NCBI RefSeq assembly: GCF_035920345.1
Contig: NZ_CP109149.1
Location: forward strand, 5,332,001 to 5,396,000
Length of the DNA: 64,000 nucleotides
Reading direction: 5' to 3'
Origin: Nocardia vinacea
GTDB lineage: Bacteria; Actinomycetota; Actinomycetes; Mycobacteriales; Mycobacteriaceae
Shown: positions 15,369 to 25,292 of the stretch, piece after piece
Position numbering within the stretch: the stretch's first letter is position 1
Layout: each line of letters starts with the position of its first letter
Notes under the pieces: generated by a model
Told to the model about the DNA's origin: nothing
Databases searched by the model: none
Seen by the model: the letters and a program-made list of their open reading frames with translations, nothing else
Translations under genes and position numbers: made by a program

Positions 15369-16943
15369 GTGTTGCGCGGTGAGAAACGCGGGGGACGCGG
15401 TCGGCTATCGCTGGCCGGACAGGCCTTCGTGCTCCAACTCGTGGTGCTCGGGCTGGTCATCAGCATCGGAGCGGTGCTAGCCGTACTGGACGCCAGGCAC
15501 GACAGCGATGTCACCGCCTCGCGTGAGGTCACCGATGTCGCGGTGAGCGTGGCGGACGCGCCGTCCACCATCGAGGCCCTGCGCGCCCCCGACCCGACCG
15601 CCCTGCTACAACCGGTGACCGAACGGATTCGCAAGGCAACCGGTATGGACTTCATCGTGGTGATGGCGCCGGATCGGACCCGGTACACCCACACCACGCC
15701 CGAACGCATCGGCCAGCCCTTCAGCGGCAATATCGATCGGGCACTGGCAGGGGAGACGTTCACCGAAACCTTTTCCGGAACGCTCGGGCCCTCCATCCGG
15801 GCGGTCACGCCGGTCTATGACGATGGGCGCATCGTTGCGTTGGTATCGGCGGGTGTCACCCGGGCGCGGATCGGCGATCAGGTCGGTACGCAGTTGCCCC
15901 TGATTCTCGGCGTTGCGGCGGCAGGTCTGGCGGTCGCGGCGGCCGGTTCGTTCCTGCTGAGTCGCCGGATTCGTCGGCAGACGCACGGTCTCGCGCCGGA
16001 TGAGCTTCGCACGATGTACGAACAGCACGATGCGGTGCTGCATTCGATCCACGAAGGCCTGGTGGTGTTCGGTCCGAACAGTGACGGTGCGGAAGTCGTC
16101 AACGATGAGGCGCGCAGGCTGCTCGATCTGCCCGATGGGCCCGTCGCGCGCGCGGATCTGCCGATCTCGATGCAGCGGATGAGTTGGGGGGTGGTCCGCG
16201 ACGAGATGCATGTGACCACGGATCGGATTCTGCTGGTCAATCAGGATGTCGTCACCTGGGAGCGGCGGCCGATCGGCACTGTGATCACCATTCGCGACCA
16301 CACCGAATTGCGTACCGTAATGGGCGAACTCGACTCGGTGCGCGGTTTCGCGGAATCGCTGCGTGCGCAGGCACACGAATCGGCCAACCGGCTGCACACT
16401 GTGATCACCATGGTCGAGTTGGGGCGCTATCGGGAAGCGGTGGAGTTCGCGACCGCGGAACTTCAACTGTCCCAAGCCCTTATCGATCGGCTGCTCGCCT
16501 CGGTCGGCGATCCCGCACTTGCGGCACTGCTGCTCGGCAAGGTGAACCAGGCCGCCGAACGCGGCATCGAGCTGACGATCACCGAGGATACGGCGCTCGA
16601 CTCGACCGCGCCGCTGTCCGCGCAGGAGACGGTGACGCTGGTGGGTAATCTGATCGACAATGCCATCGACGCGGCCGCCGAAGGTGACGCTGGATGGGTG
16701 GAAGTGACTGTGCGCCAGCATGATTCAGCACTGTATGTGTGCGTCGCGGACAGCGGTCCCGGAATGTCGGCCGAAGCATTCACTCGCGCCGCCGAACGCG
16801 GCTACTCCACCAAGGCCGACCATCAGGGCCTCGGGCTGGCACTGGTTCACCGCCTTGTCGACCGGCACGGCGGCGTGATCGGCACCGAACGCGATCCGGA
16901 AAGTGCCGTGACCGTGACGATCCCACGAGAGGATGCGCGATGA
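15369..16943 (+). CDS. DcuS/CitA-family sensor histidine kinase
   Basis: Membrane sensor of C4-dicarboxylates or citrate. The order is: N-terminal membrane helix (about 21-41); a periplasmic PDC sensor domain (about 45-180) with IVVMAPDRTRYTHTTPERIGQ; a second membrane helix (about 180-200); a cytoplasmic PAS-like part; a dimerisation helix with the likely phospho-accepting His336 (AHESANRLHT); and an HATPase_c domain with NLIDNAIDAA and DSGPGMS. The GTG at 15369 after GAGGGAAAG is chosen, giving 524 residues; an in-frame GTG at 15276 would add 31. It overlaps the response regulator (ATGA) and is divergent from dctA. Confidence 0.88.
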   Translation: MLRGEKRGGRGRLSLAGQAFVLQLVVLGLVISIGAVLAVLDARHDSDVTASREVTDVAVSVADAPSTIEALRAPDPTALLQPVTERIRKATGMDFIVVMAPDRTRYTHTTPERIGQPFSGNIDRALAGETFTETFSGTLGPSIRAVTPVYDDGRIVALVSAGVTRARIGDQVGTQLPLILGVAAAGLAVAAAGSFLLSRRIRRQTHGLAPDELRTMYEQHDAVLHSIHEGLVVFGPNSDGAEVVNDEARRLLDLPDGPVARADLPISMQRMSWGVVRDEMHVTTDRILLVNQDVVTWERRPIGTVITIRDHTELRTVMGELDSVRGFAESLRAQAHESANRLHTVITMVELGRYREAVEFATAELQLSQALIDRLLASVGDPALAALLLGKVNQAAERGIELTITEDTALDSTAPLSAQETVTLVGNLIDNAIDAAAEGDAGWVEVTVRQHDSALYVCVADSGPGMSAEAFTRAAERGYSTKADHQGLGLALVHRLVDRHGGVIGTERDPESAVTVTIPREDAR

Positions 16944-17641
16944 TCCGAGTGTTGATCGTCGAGGACGAGCCATTGATCGCGGAGGCGCACCGCGCCTACG
17001 TCGAACGAATACCTGACTTCACCGCGGTCGCGGTCGCACACACCGGTCGTGAGGCCATGCGCGCCGCGGCCGATGCGGCCGCCGAAAACGCGCCGATCGA
17101 TCTGGTGCTCATGGATATCGGACTTCCCGATGCCAGCGGCCTCGATGTGGCCGCCGCCCTGACCGGCCTCGCACCCCGCCCGGACGTCATCGCCATCACC
17201 TCGGCCCGCGACCTGGCCATGGTGCGCACCGCAGTCTCCTACGGCGTGGTCCTCTACCTGCTGAAACCGTTCACCTTCGCCGCCTTCCGCGACAAACTCG
17301 AACGCTACCGCGAATTCCGCACCGCCCTGCCCGCGGGCGAAACCGCCATCTCCCAATCCGACATCGACCGCGCCCTCAGCGCCTTACGCACCTCCGACCA
17401 ACGCGCAACCGCCCCCAAAGGCGTTGCCCCCCAAACGCTGGACGAAATCTCCCGCACCGTCCGCGACGCCCCCGGCGGCCTCACCGCCGCCGACACAGCC
17501 AGCACCGTCGGCGTTTCACGCATTACCGCATGGCGCTACTTGGAAAAACTCGCCGACGACGGCCTGGTCGACCGCAAGTCCGACTACGGCCGCGCGGGCC
17601 GCCCCAAAACCCGCTACACCTGGAAAATCCGCCCGGAGTGA
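16940..17641 (+). CDS. DcuR/CitB-family response regulator
   Basis: A 233-residue regulator with a receiver domain (residues 1-120: acidic VEDE at 7-10, phospho-acceptor Asp59 in LVLMDIGLPD, Lys in YLLKPF) and a C-terminal helix-turn-helix (about 165-225; GVSRITAWRYLEKLADDG) of the CitB/DcuR type. It overlaps the kinase by four bases. Its expected target is the divergent dctA promoter. No clear recognition repeat was picked out in the 128-bp gap between dctA and the kinase gene. Confidence 0.9.
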   Translation: MIRVLIVEDEPLIAEAHRAYVERIPDFTAVAVAHTGREAMRAAADAAAENAPIDLVLMDIGLPDASGLDVAAALTGLAPRPDVIAITSARDLAMVRTAVSYGVVLYLLKPFTFAAFRDKLERYREFRTALPAGETAISQSDIDRALSALRTSDQRATAPKGVAPQTLDEISRTVRDAPGGLTAADTASTVGVSRITAWRYLEKLADDGLVDRKSDYGRAGRPKTRYTWKIRPE

Positions 17642-17729
17642 TCGGACCCGGCGGGAGCACGGGATGCGCACACTTTCGCCGCTGCCGCACCGGTGCCGCG
17701 TGCGGTGACCTCGGACCGGAACCCGGAAA

Positions 17730-18650
17730 TCAGTTCAGAGTGGTGAAGATATGTCGGGCAGCCTCGGCTATCAGGTCTTCGCTAGGTTGGGCGTCGTAGC
17801 CACCGGGGCGGTCCGACATGATCGCCAGTAGCAGCGGCGGGCGCGCGGGTGGGGTCACGATGGCGATGTCGTTGGCGCGGCCGTAGTTGCCGGTGCCGGT
17901 TTTGTTGGCGACGGTCCAGCCGTCGGGGATGGCGGCTTTGATGCGTTTCGCACCGGTGACATTGCGCTCGAGCCAATCTGTCAAGAATGCACGCTTGTCA
18001 TCTGGCAGCACCGAGCCCAGGATCAGCGTCCGGAAATCGGCAGCGATCGCGCTTGGGGTAGTGGTGTCCGAATCATTGCCCGGAACAACGTTATTGAGCT
18101 CGGGTTCGTAGTTGTCCATCCGGCCGACCTGGTCGCCGAGGCCACGTAGGTAGTCGGTGAATCCAGCCGTTCCGCCGATATCATCGAGCAGCAGATTGCC
18201 CGCGGTGCCGTCGCTGTAGCGGACCGCCGCGTCGCACAGTTCGCCAATTGTCATCCCGGACTCGACCCGGTCCTGGGTGATCGGTGAGATGGATCGGATG
18301 TCCTCACGAGTGAACCCCACCCGAGTATCCAAATGCGATAGCGGATTTCGCGACAGCACCGCGGCCGCGGCAAACGCCTTGAACGTCGAGCAGAACGCGA
18401 AGCGCTCATCCGCCCGATACGCGACCGTGGTTTCGCTTCCGGTCGCGACGGCGAAGATCCCCAGTCGAGCATCGAATCGTCGCTCCAGTTCGGCGAAGTG
18501 CGCTGTCGAATCCGGCCGCGCCACCGAATCCGATATCGGCGCAGCGGCGACCTCGTCCGCGGGCGACTTCGTGCAGGCCGCCAGCGTGCTCAGCAGAGCA
18601 ATGCCGAGCAGCGCGCGCCGCCTGGAATCGATTCCGGCAGAACGAGTCAT
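17730..18650 (-). CDS. bla: class A beta-lactamase, lipoprotein
   Basis: Serine beta-lactamase hydrolysing penicillins and cephalosporins outside the membrane. The 306-residue precursor has a basic N-terminus, a hydrophobic stretch and the lipobox LAAC (acylated Cys26), so it is likely membrane-anchored. Catalytic motifs are S88-T-F-K91, the YSDG loop in place of the usual SDN, EPELN with the general-base Glu, and KTGTG. SDG instead of SDN and KTGTG also occur in M. tuberculosis BlaC and Nocardia enzymes, where SDG is linked to weak clavulanate inhibition. The ATG at 18650 follows AAAGG. No dedicated regulator lies beside it. Confidence 0.93.
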   Translation of the reverse strand: MTRSAGIDSRRRALLGIALLSTLAACTKSPADEVAAAPISDSVARPDSTAHFAELERRFDARLGIFAVATGSETTVAYRADERFAFCSTFKAFAAAAVLSRNPLSHLDTRVGFTREDIRSISPITQDRVESGMTIGELCDAAVRYSDGTAGNLLLDDIGGTAGFTDYLRGLGDQVGRMDNYEPELNNVVPGNDSDTTTPSAIAADFRTLILGSVLPDDKRAFLTDWLERNVTGAKRIKAAIPDGWTVANKTGTGNYGRANDIAIVTPPARPPLLLAIMSDRPGGYDAQPSEDLIAEAARHIFTTLN

Positions 18651-18770
18651 GTCACACCTTTCGTAGATCGCGGCACTTGTTCGATCTTCGCCATAACGGC
18701 CCGCGCCGTCATCGGCGACATCGCAGAGTCGCGAAATCGTCACAACGGAGTTCGGCACAACCGCATCGCC

Positions 18771-19361
18771 CTACCGGTGGGCGTTTTTGGGGGCCGCGCG
18801 GATGTGGGCGCGTTCGCCCTGTTTCCCGAAAAGGCTGAGGAATTCGGCCGGCTCGTTGTCCGCCGCGCCGAACCAGTGTGGGACGCGGGTGTCGAATTCG
18901 GCGGCCTCGCCGGGGGTGAGGATGATGTCGTGTTCGCCGAGGATGAGGCGTAGGCGTCCGTTGAGGACGTAGAGCCATTCGTAGCCCTCGTGGGTCTGCG
19001 GGTCGGGTTCCCTTCGGCGACCGTCGGGCGGGATGACCATCTTGTACGCCTGGATACCACCGGCTCGGCGGGTCAGGGGCAGCATGGTCATGCCGTGGCG
19101 GGTGATGGGGCGCAAGTGGATACGCGGGTCGCCGGTGGGTGGGGCGTCGACGAGTTCGTCGAGGGTGACGCCGTGCGCCTTGGCCAGCGGCAACAGCAGT
19201 TCGAGGGTTGGGCGGCGGGCGCCGGATTCCAGGCGGGACAGGGTGCTCACCGAGATGCCGGTTTCCGTCGAGAGGTCGGCCAGTGTGGTTTCGCGCTGGC
19301 GGCGTAGCGCGCGTAACCGAGGTCCGACCGCGTCGAGGGCTCTACCGAGGTCGTTGTCCAT
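18771..19361 (-). CDS. XRE-family regulator with C-terminal cupin
   Basis: A 196-residue regulator: an N-terminal HTH_3 domain (about 10-70; LADLSTETGISVSTLSRLESG) and a cupin_2 domain (about 110-180; THEGYEWLYVLNGRLRLILGEHD) that probably senses a small ligand. This architecture is typical of local repressors. The ATG at 19361 is chosen because the helix-turn-helix starts directly after it. It is divergent from the thioredoxin-reductase-like gene across an 80-bp gap with tandem inverted repeats, which it probably binds. Confidence 0.88.
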   Translation of the reverse strand: MDNDLGRALDAVGPRLRALRRQRETTLADLSTETGISVSTLSRLESGARRPTLELLLPLAKAHGVTLDELVDAPPTGDPRIHLRPITRHGMTMLPLTRRAGGIQAYKMVIPPDGRRREPDPQTHEGYEWLYVLNGRLRLILGEHDIILTPGEAAEFDTRVPHWFGAADNEPAEFLSLFGKQGERAHIRAAPKNAHR

Positions 19362-19371
19362 GCCCACCAGA

Positions 19372-19408
19372 TTGCCATATCGGCAAGTTTGTTTGCCAAT
19401 CTTGGCGA
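19372..19408. promoter_or_regulatory. tandem TTGCC inverted repeats in divergent gap
   Basis: TTGCC-N5-GGCAA (19372-19386) is followed by TTGCCAA-TC-TTGGCGA (19393-19408). Both share the TTGCC half-site and cover the space between the divergent XRE-cupin and flavoprotein genes. Likely operators of the XRE-cupin regulator; inference from position and symmetry. Confidence 0.5.
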
Positions 19409-19440
19409 CCAGCCTGCATGGTCGTCCGGAGGAGGTGGTC

Positions 19441-20454
19441 ATGGTGACCCAACTGAAAGATGGCTATGACGTGGTGGTGATCGGCGGTGGCGCGGCCGGA
19501 TTGAGCGGCGCGCTGATGCTGGCCAGGATGCGACGGTCGGTGGTCGTCATCGATGCGGGGCAACCGCGTAATGCTCCGGCCGAGGGCGTGCACGGACTGC
19601 TCGCCCGGGACGGAACACCGCCGGGCGAATTGCTGGAACGCGGTCGGGCCGAGGTCCGCGGCTATGGCGGACATGTGGTGAACGGCGAGGTCATCACGGT
19701 CGCGCGGGATGCCGACGGGTTCGCGGTGTGCCTCGGTGACAGGTCCGTGCGGGCGCGTCGACTCTTGGTGACCACCGGTCTGGTCGATGAGCTACCCGAG
19801 ATCGCGGGACTACGGGAACGTTGGGGCCGCGATGTGATCCACTGCCCGTACTGCCACGGCTGGGAGGTTCGCGACCAGGCCATCGGTGTGCTCGGCACCG
19901 GCCCGATGGGGGTGCACCAGGCACTGCTGTTCCGCCAGCTCACCACCGATGTCACGTACTTCTCGCACACCATGCCACTCCGCGCCGAACAGTCGGAGGA
20001 GTTGAACGCCCGCGGCGTCCGCGTGGTGCGCGGCGAAGTGACCGCGCTGGAGATCGTCGACGACCGCCTCGCGGGAGTGCGGTTGAGCGACGGCACCGTA
20101 ATCGCCCGCGAGGTCGTGGTGGTCGGCTCGCGGATGGTCGCCCGAGCGCACTTCCTCGAAACACTCGGACTGCAACCGACCGAACACCCGGCTGGCGTCG
20201 GCGAATACATCACCACCGACGCCACCGGACGAACCGATGTGCCCGGCGTTTGGGCCGCAGGCAATGTCACCGACCTGACGGCCCAGGTCGGCGCGGCCGC
20301 AGCGGCAGGCGCAGCTGCCGCAGCCCAGATCAACGCCGATTTGGTCGTCGAGGAGACCCGCCGAGCCGTCGCCGCCTACCGCGAACCGTTCTCCGCCGAA
20401 ACCGAAGCGCAACTGTGCGAGGCCGTTACGGGCGACCATCGGCACGGCATATAG
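19441..20454 (+). CDS. thioredoxin-reductase-like FAD oxidoreductase
   Basis: A 337-residue pyridine-nucleotide disulfide oxidoreductase of the low-molecular-weight TrxR type. FAD motif VVVIGGGAAGLSGA at about 12-25, redox-active CPYC at about 138-141 (HCPYCHGWEV), NAD(P)H-binding GVLGTGPMG at about 151, and the C-terminal FAD motif DVPGVWAAGNV. No thioredoxin gene adjoins it, so the partner is unknown; such orphan flavoproteins can reduce small disulfides or act as ferredoxin-NADP reductases. The ATG at 19441 follows GGAGGAGG. Probably controlled by the divergent XRE-cupin protein. It converges with the P450 at 20458. Confidence 0.85.
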   Translation: MVTQLKDGYDVVVIGGGAAGLSGALMLARMRRSVVVIDAGQPRNAPAEGVHGLLARDGTPPGELLERGRAEVRGYGGHVVNGEVITVARDADGFAVCLGDRSVRARRLLVTTGLVDELPEIAGLRERWGRDVIHCPYCHGWEVRDQAIGVLGTGPMGVHQALLFRQLTTDVTYFSHTMPLRAEQSEELNARGVRVVRGEVTALEIVDDRLAGVRLSDGTVIAREVVVVGSRMVARAHFLETLGLQPTEHPAGVGEYITTDATGRTDVPGVWAAGNVTDLTAQVGAAAAAGAAAAAQINADLVVEETRRAVAAYREPFSAETEAQLCEAVTGDHRHGI

Positions 20455-20457
20455 CCC

Positions 20458-21771
<1,314 letters not shown>

Positions 21772-21874
21772 CACTTCACCAACCCCATCGTTGCGCGACA
21801 ATTCCACCGTACGGACTCCCCGGCCAGGGTGGAACGTCCCATGGTCGGACGCCGACCTATACCAGGGTAGGAGC

Positions 21875-22597
21875 TCAGCCGCGCTGCGCGGTGACCCGCT
21901 CGGATTCGATGCGCCGCTCGCGCAGCGCCGGATCCGGATTGACCACCTGTACCAGCGAAGCCCCCGCCACCAGCACCGAGACAAACCCGTCGATCAGTTC
22001 GGCCGCGGTATCCCAGGAAGTGCTCGACAGCACCCGGTCGCCCTCGGAAAACCCTTGTAGCACAGCGGATTTTCTCGCCTCGGCGAGCACCTCGGAGACC
22101 GGCATCCCGTCCAGCGCCACCCCGGCCCCGCGCGGCATGAACTGGTCGCCGTGCACCCGCACGGAGGTGGCGAAATCGGTGATGCCGATCGGCAGATCCC
22201 GCACCGGCATGCCGAAGGCATCCAGCGAGAGCGCGGCGACCTCCGGAATACCGTCGGTCTCGTCCAATCGTTCGGCGATCGCCAGCGCCAGATCGGCATC
22301 CGGATCGGGCCCGAGCACTACCTCGGTCCCCGCCCACCAGCAGCCGAGCAGCACCGCAGCGGTCTGCCAGTGCGCGGGCAGCAGCACCGCGACGCGCGCA
22401 CCCGGGCTCAGCCCGAATTCGTCGCGGATCAGATTGGCGGTCTTGGCCGCCCAGTTCGCCAGAGTCAGCCCGGAGAGTTCGATCCGGGCGCCGGTGGCAT
22501 CGTCGTAGTAGGTGACGCGCGGACCAGCCGGGTCGCGCTCGAGGATCGGATCGAGTACCGCCTCGGTGAGTGTCAGCACGTGGTCGTGGTCACGCAT
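21875..22597 (-). CDS. TIGR03089 family protein (Rv3268-like)
   Basis: A 240-residue actinobacterial protein resembling the N-terminal portion of AMP-binding (acyl-adenylate) enzymes but lacking the ATP-binding P-loop and the C-terminal lid, so it is probably not a ligase. Recognisable stretches are LTLANWAAKTANLIRDEFGL and VAVLLPAHWQTAAVLLGCWWAG. Its place directly after the LCP gene (18-bp gap) matches mycobacteria, supporting the assignment and co-transcription. Function unknown. Confidence 0.82.
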   Translation of the reverse strand: MRDHDHVLTLTEAVLDPILERDPAGPRVTYYDDATGARIELSGLTLANWAAKTANLIRDEFGLSPGARVAVLLPAHWQTAAVLLGCWWAGTEVVLGPDPDADLALAIAERLDETDGIPEVAALSLDAFGMPVRDLPIGITDFATSVRVHGDQFMPRGAGVALDGMPVSEVLAEARKSAVLQGFSEGDRVLSSTSWDTAAELIDGFVSVLVAGASLVQVVNPDPALRERRIESERVTAQRG

Positions 22598-22615
22598 CGG
22601 TCAATTCACGCATGG

Positions 22616-24148
22616 TCAATTCACGCATTTCGGTCCGTTCTGGCCTGCGTCGATCGGTGGAGCCGGCGGTACGGGCGTAGCGGTGCTCGACGTTCCGGAG
22701 AAGTCGAACATGCTGCCCGCGGTCGAGCCCGGACCAGAATAGTCGCTTGCCAGCACGACGCTGACCGAATCCGGGGACAACGTGCTGTCCGCAATGACTG
22801 TAAGCCCGCCGAGCGCCTTCGCTACCGCCTTGGCCTTCGGATTCGAGGTATCCATCGCGAGCACTCGACTGCTGGTGACGCTGGGCCCGGTGTAGTTGCC
22901 GACCAATCCCTCCTGGAATCCCTTGGCCGTCAGCGCCTGTGCCACCTGTCCCGCGAGCCCGCCGATCCCACTCGCATTGAACACACTGACGCTCACCGAT
23001 GCCGGATCGATCGTCGGTTCGGCATGATCCTCCGACTTGCCGTCGACCAGCGACGCCACATACGACTTCACCGCTTTCGAATCCACCCGCACGACCGATT
23101 CACCATCGCTGGTCGTGTCGTTGAGATCGGCGACCGGAATCGTTTCGAAGCTGACCTGACCACCCGAAAGATCCTTCAGCTGTTGCAGAAACGCCAGTAC
23201 GTCCCAATCGTCGTCCAGCACGACGGTGCGACCGACCGCATCGCTGAGATTCTGCAACTTGCCCGGATTGCTCAGTGTCTTGGCGCTGAGCACCTGGCCG
23301 ACCAACCGCGCCATGAAGACCTGCTGGCGCACGATCCGGTCCAGATCGCCGCGCGGCAGATCATGGCGCTGGCGCACGAAGCTCAAAGCCTGTGGGCCGT
23401 CGAGCTTCTGGCGACCCGCCCGGAAGTCGGCGCCGGACATCCATTCGTCCACGGGATTGTTCAGGCAGACATCGACTCCGCCGACCGCATCGGTCAACAG
23501 CACGAACCCGAGCAAACTGACCTCGGCGTAGTGGTCGACCGTAATGCCGGTGAGATTGGCCACTGTCTTGATCAGCGCCTGGCGCCCAGCCTGCGTGGAC
23601 TGCTTGTCCGCGTCGGACTCCGAGACGCCGTGGTTGATCAGCTCGAGGCGCTGAGCCTCTTTGGTCGCGCCGTAGGCCGAGTTGATCTTGCCCTTGCCGA
23701 TCCGCGGAATGTCGACATAAGAGTCGCGCGGAATGGAGATGGCGGTGGCGGAGCGGCCGTCGTTCGGGACGCGAACCAGCAGGATGGTGTCGGTATTGGT
23801 GCCGACCTCATCGCCCGCGTGCAACATAGCGCGCTCATTGCTGCTGAGCGGATTACCGTGCGCATCGGTGCGGCTATCCACACCGACCAACAGGATGTCG
23901 ACCGCGCCGTCGCTGCCGCCGCCGAGGCCGAGGCCGCCGATGCGTTCGATATTCGAAATCAGCGAGTCGACGCTGTGCCAGGCAAATCCGGTGATGAGCA
24001 GTACCAGCACCGCCCCGACCGCGACGAACGCGCGCAGCGGACCCAGGCCGCTCCCGGCTGCGGATAGTCGCGACGACGCTGTCGCCCTCACCTTCTGCGG
24101 CACCACTGCATCCTCTCGCCAAAAACCGAGCGTCCTGCCAAGCACCAT
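22616..24148 (-). CDS. LytR-CpsA-Psr (LCP) cell-wall ligase, Lcp1-like
   Basis: A 510-residue membrane-anchored phosphotransferase that attaches arabinogalactan to peptidoglycan (role of Lcp1/Rv3267). A single membrane helix lies at about 38-57. The LCP catalytic domain spans about 80-270 with DILLVGVDSRTD, SIPRDSYVDIP and the arginine-containing SFVRQRHDLPRGDLDR. A LytR_C domain (about 375-465; VSVFNASGIGGLAGQVA) follows. The tail is proline- and serine-rich. The start at 24148 is the first ATG; a Shine-Dalgarno sequence is not evident. It is divergent from rmlD, whose product makes rhamnose for the same linker unit. Confidence 0.9.
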   Translation of the reverse strand: MVLGRTLGFWREDAVVPQKVRATASSRLSAAGSGLGPLRAFVAVGAVLVLLITGFAWHSVDSLISNIERIGGLGLGGGSDGAVDILLVGVDSRTDAHGNPLSSNERAMLHAGDEVGTNTDTILLVRVPNDGRSATAISIPRDSYVDIPRIGKGKINSAYGATKEAQRLELINHGVSESDADKQSTQAGRQALIKTVANLTGITVDHYAEVSLLGFVLLTDAVGGVDVCLNNPVDEWMSGADFRAGRQKLDGPQALSFVRQRHDLPRGDLDRIVRQQVFMARLVGQVLSAKTLSNPGKLQNLSDAVGRTVVLDDDWDVLAFLQQLKDLSGGQVSFETIPVADLNDTTSDGESVVRVDSKAVKSYVASLVDGKSEDHAEPTIDPASVSVSVFNASGIGGLAGQVAQALTAKGFQEGLVGNYTGPSVTSSRVLAMDTSNPKAKAVAKALGGLTVIADSTLSPDSVSVVLASDYSGPGSTAGSMFDFSGTSSTATPVPPAPPIDAGQNGPKCVN

Positions 24149-24334
24149 GCTGCGCTTGCCAGCGCGCTCCCAGCTGATGTTCCGACTGCGCAGCGCCGGT
24201 TTCGTCGAAGCCCACGCGTCGCTGACTCGACCGCCCCGCCTCCGGTAGCCCCCGTCTCCGTTGCCCCGAGGCTAACCGACGGCTACCGCGGCGGACCACA
24301 ACCGCAGGTGCCACGGCGTGCCAGACTCGTGCCC

Positions 24335-25201
24335 GTGACCGCGATATCGCCCTCATCGACCGTAGCCGCGCGCCTCGTCGTGACCGGAGCGCGTGGGCAG
24401 TTGGGACGCGAACTGTTGCGCCGCGCACCCGACGCTCACGCCTTCGGTCGCGACGAATTGGACATCACGGACGCGGCCGCCGTGCGCGCCGCACTCGCAC
24501 CGGGTGATGTCGTGCTGAACTGCGCCGCCTACACCGCGGTCGACCGGGCCGAATCCGATTCCGAGGCCGCCTTCGCGGTCAATGCGACCGGACCTGCCGT
24601 ACTCGCTGCCGCCTGTGCGGAGGTGGATGCCCGATTGATCCATGTTTCGACCGACTACGTGTTCGGCGGAACCCACGACAAGCCGTACAACACCGACGAC
24701 CCGACCGAACCCGCCACCGTCTACGGCCGATCCAAATTGGCAGGCGAACAGGCCGTGCTGGCAACCGCGCCGCACGCACATGTGGTGCGCACCGCGTGGG
24801 TATACACCGGGCGCGGAAGCGATTTCGTCGCGACCATGCTGCGGCTGGAACGCGAACGCGACACCCTCGACGTGGTCGCCGACCAGCTCGGCTCCCCGAC
24901 CTACGCCGCCGATCTGGCCGCCGGACTCCTGGAATTGGCGGGTCGGCCGGATGCGCCGCGGGTGCTGCACGCCACCAACTCCGGCCAGGTCAGCTGGTTC
25001 GAATTCGCGCGGGCGATCTTCGCCGGAATCGGCGCGGATCCGACTCGGGTGCGCCCGTGTGACTCGACCGCATTTCCGAGACCCGCACGGCGCCCGACAT
25101 ATTCGGTGTTGTCCAACCGTTCCTGGGCCGATGCCGGACTGACTCCGCTGCGGCCGTGGGAGGTCGCACTCGGGGACGCGCTGTCGGGGTTGTCACAGTA
25201 G
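24335..25201 (+). CDS. rmlD: dTDP-4-dehydrorhamnose reductase RmlD
   Basis: Last step of dTDP-L-rhamnose synthesis, NAD(P)H-dependent. The SDR-type protein of about 288 residues has the glycine motif VTGARGQLG near its start, the STDYVFGG strand-loop, the catalytic YGRSK (Tyr-x3-Lys), and DQLGSPTY substrate contacts. The GTG at 24335 is chosen because CAGACT lies 7 nt upstream at leaderless spacing; a GTG at 24308 would add nine residues. A 73-bp repeat links it to wbbL. Rhamnose is essential for the arabinogalactan linker in mycolate-bearing bacteria. Confidence 0.93.
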   Translation: MTAISPSSTVAARLVVTGARGQLGRELLRRAPDAHAFGRDELDITDAAAVRAALAPGDVVLNCAAYTAVDRAESDSEAAFAVNATGPAVLAAACAEVDARLIHVSTDYVFGGTHDKPYNTDDPTEPATVYGRSKLAGEQAVLATAPHAHVVRTAWVYTGRGSDFVATMLRLERERDTLDVVADQLGSPTYAADLAAGLLELAGRPDAPRVLHATNSGQVSWFEFARAIFAGIGADPTRVRPCDSTAFPRPARRPTYSVLSNRSWADAGLTPLRPWEVALGDALSGLSQ

Positions 25202-25212
25202 GCTGCATGGCT

Positions 25213-25285
25213 GTGAACGAGCGTCAGCGAGTGAACCATCAGCACAGTGCGCCATTGCGCACGACGGAGCCGAGCGTCAGCGAGG
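25213..25285 (+). repeat. 73-bp junction repeat, copy B (rmlD/wbbL)
   Basis: This copy begins GTGAACGAGCG 12 nt after the rmlD stop and ends GAGCGTCAGCGAGG, eight bases before the wbbL GTG. It is the same length as copy A (1477-1549), with eight substitutions and no gaps. GCGAGGAG at its end is the apparent wbbL ribosome-binding site. Confidence 0.88.
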
Positions 25286-25292
25286 AGCGGTC

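Noticed and set aside
13735-15480. Very long open frame on the plus strand opposite dctA
   Set aside because: It is the antisense shadow of a clear DctA; its translation is rich in Arg/Gln/His/Asp and has no domain or ribosome-binding site. Long antisense frames are expected at this GC content.
22151-24067. 638-codon plus-strand frame opposite the LCP gene
   Set aside because: Antisense to a well-supported LCP protein, composition typical of shadow frames and no recognisable motif.
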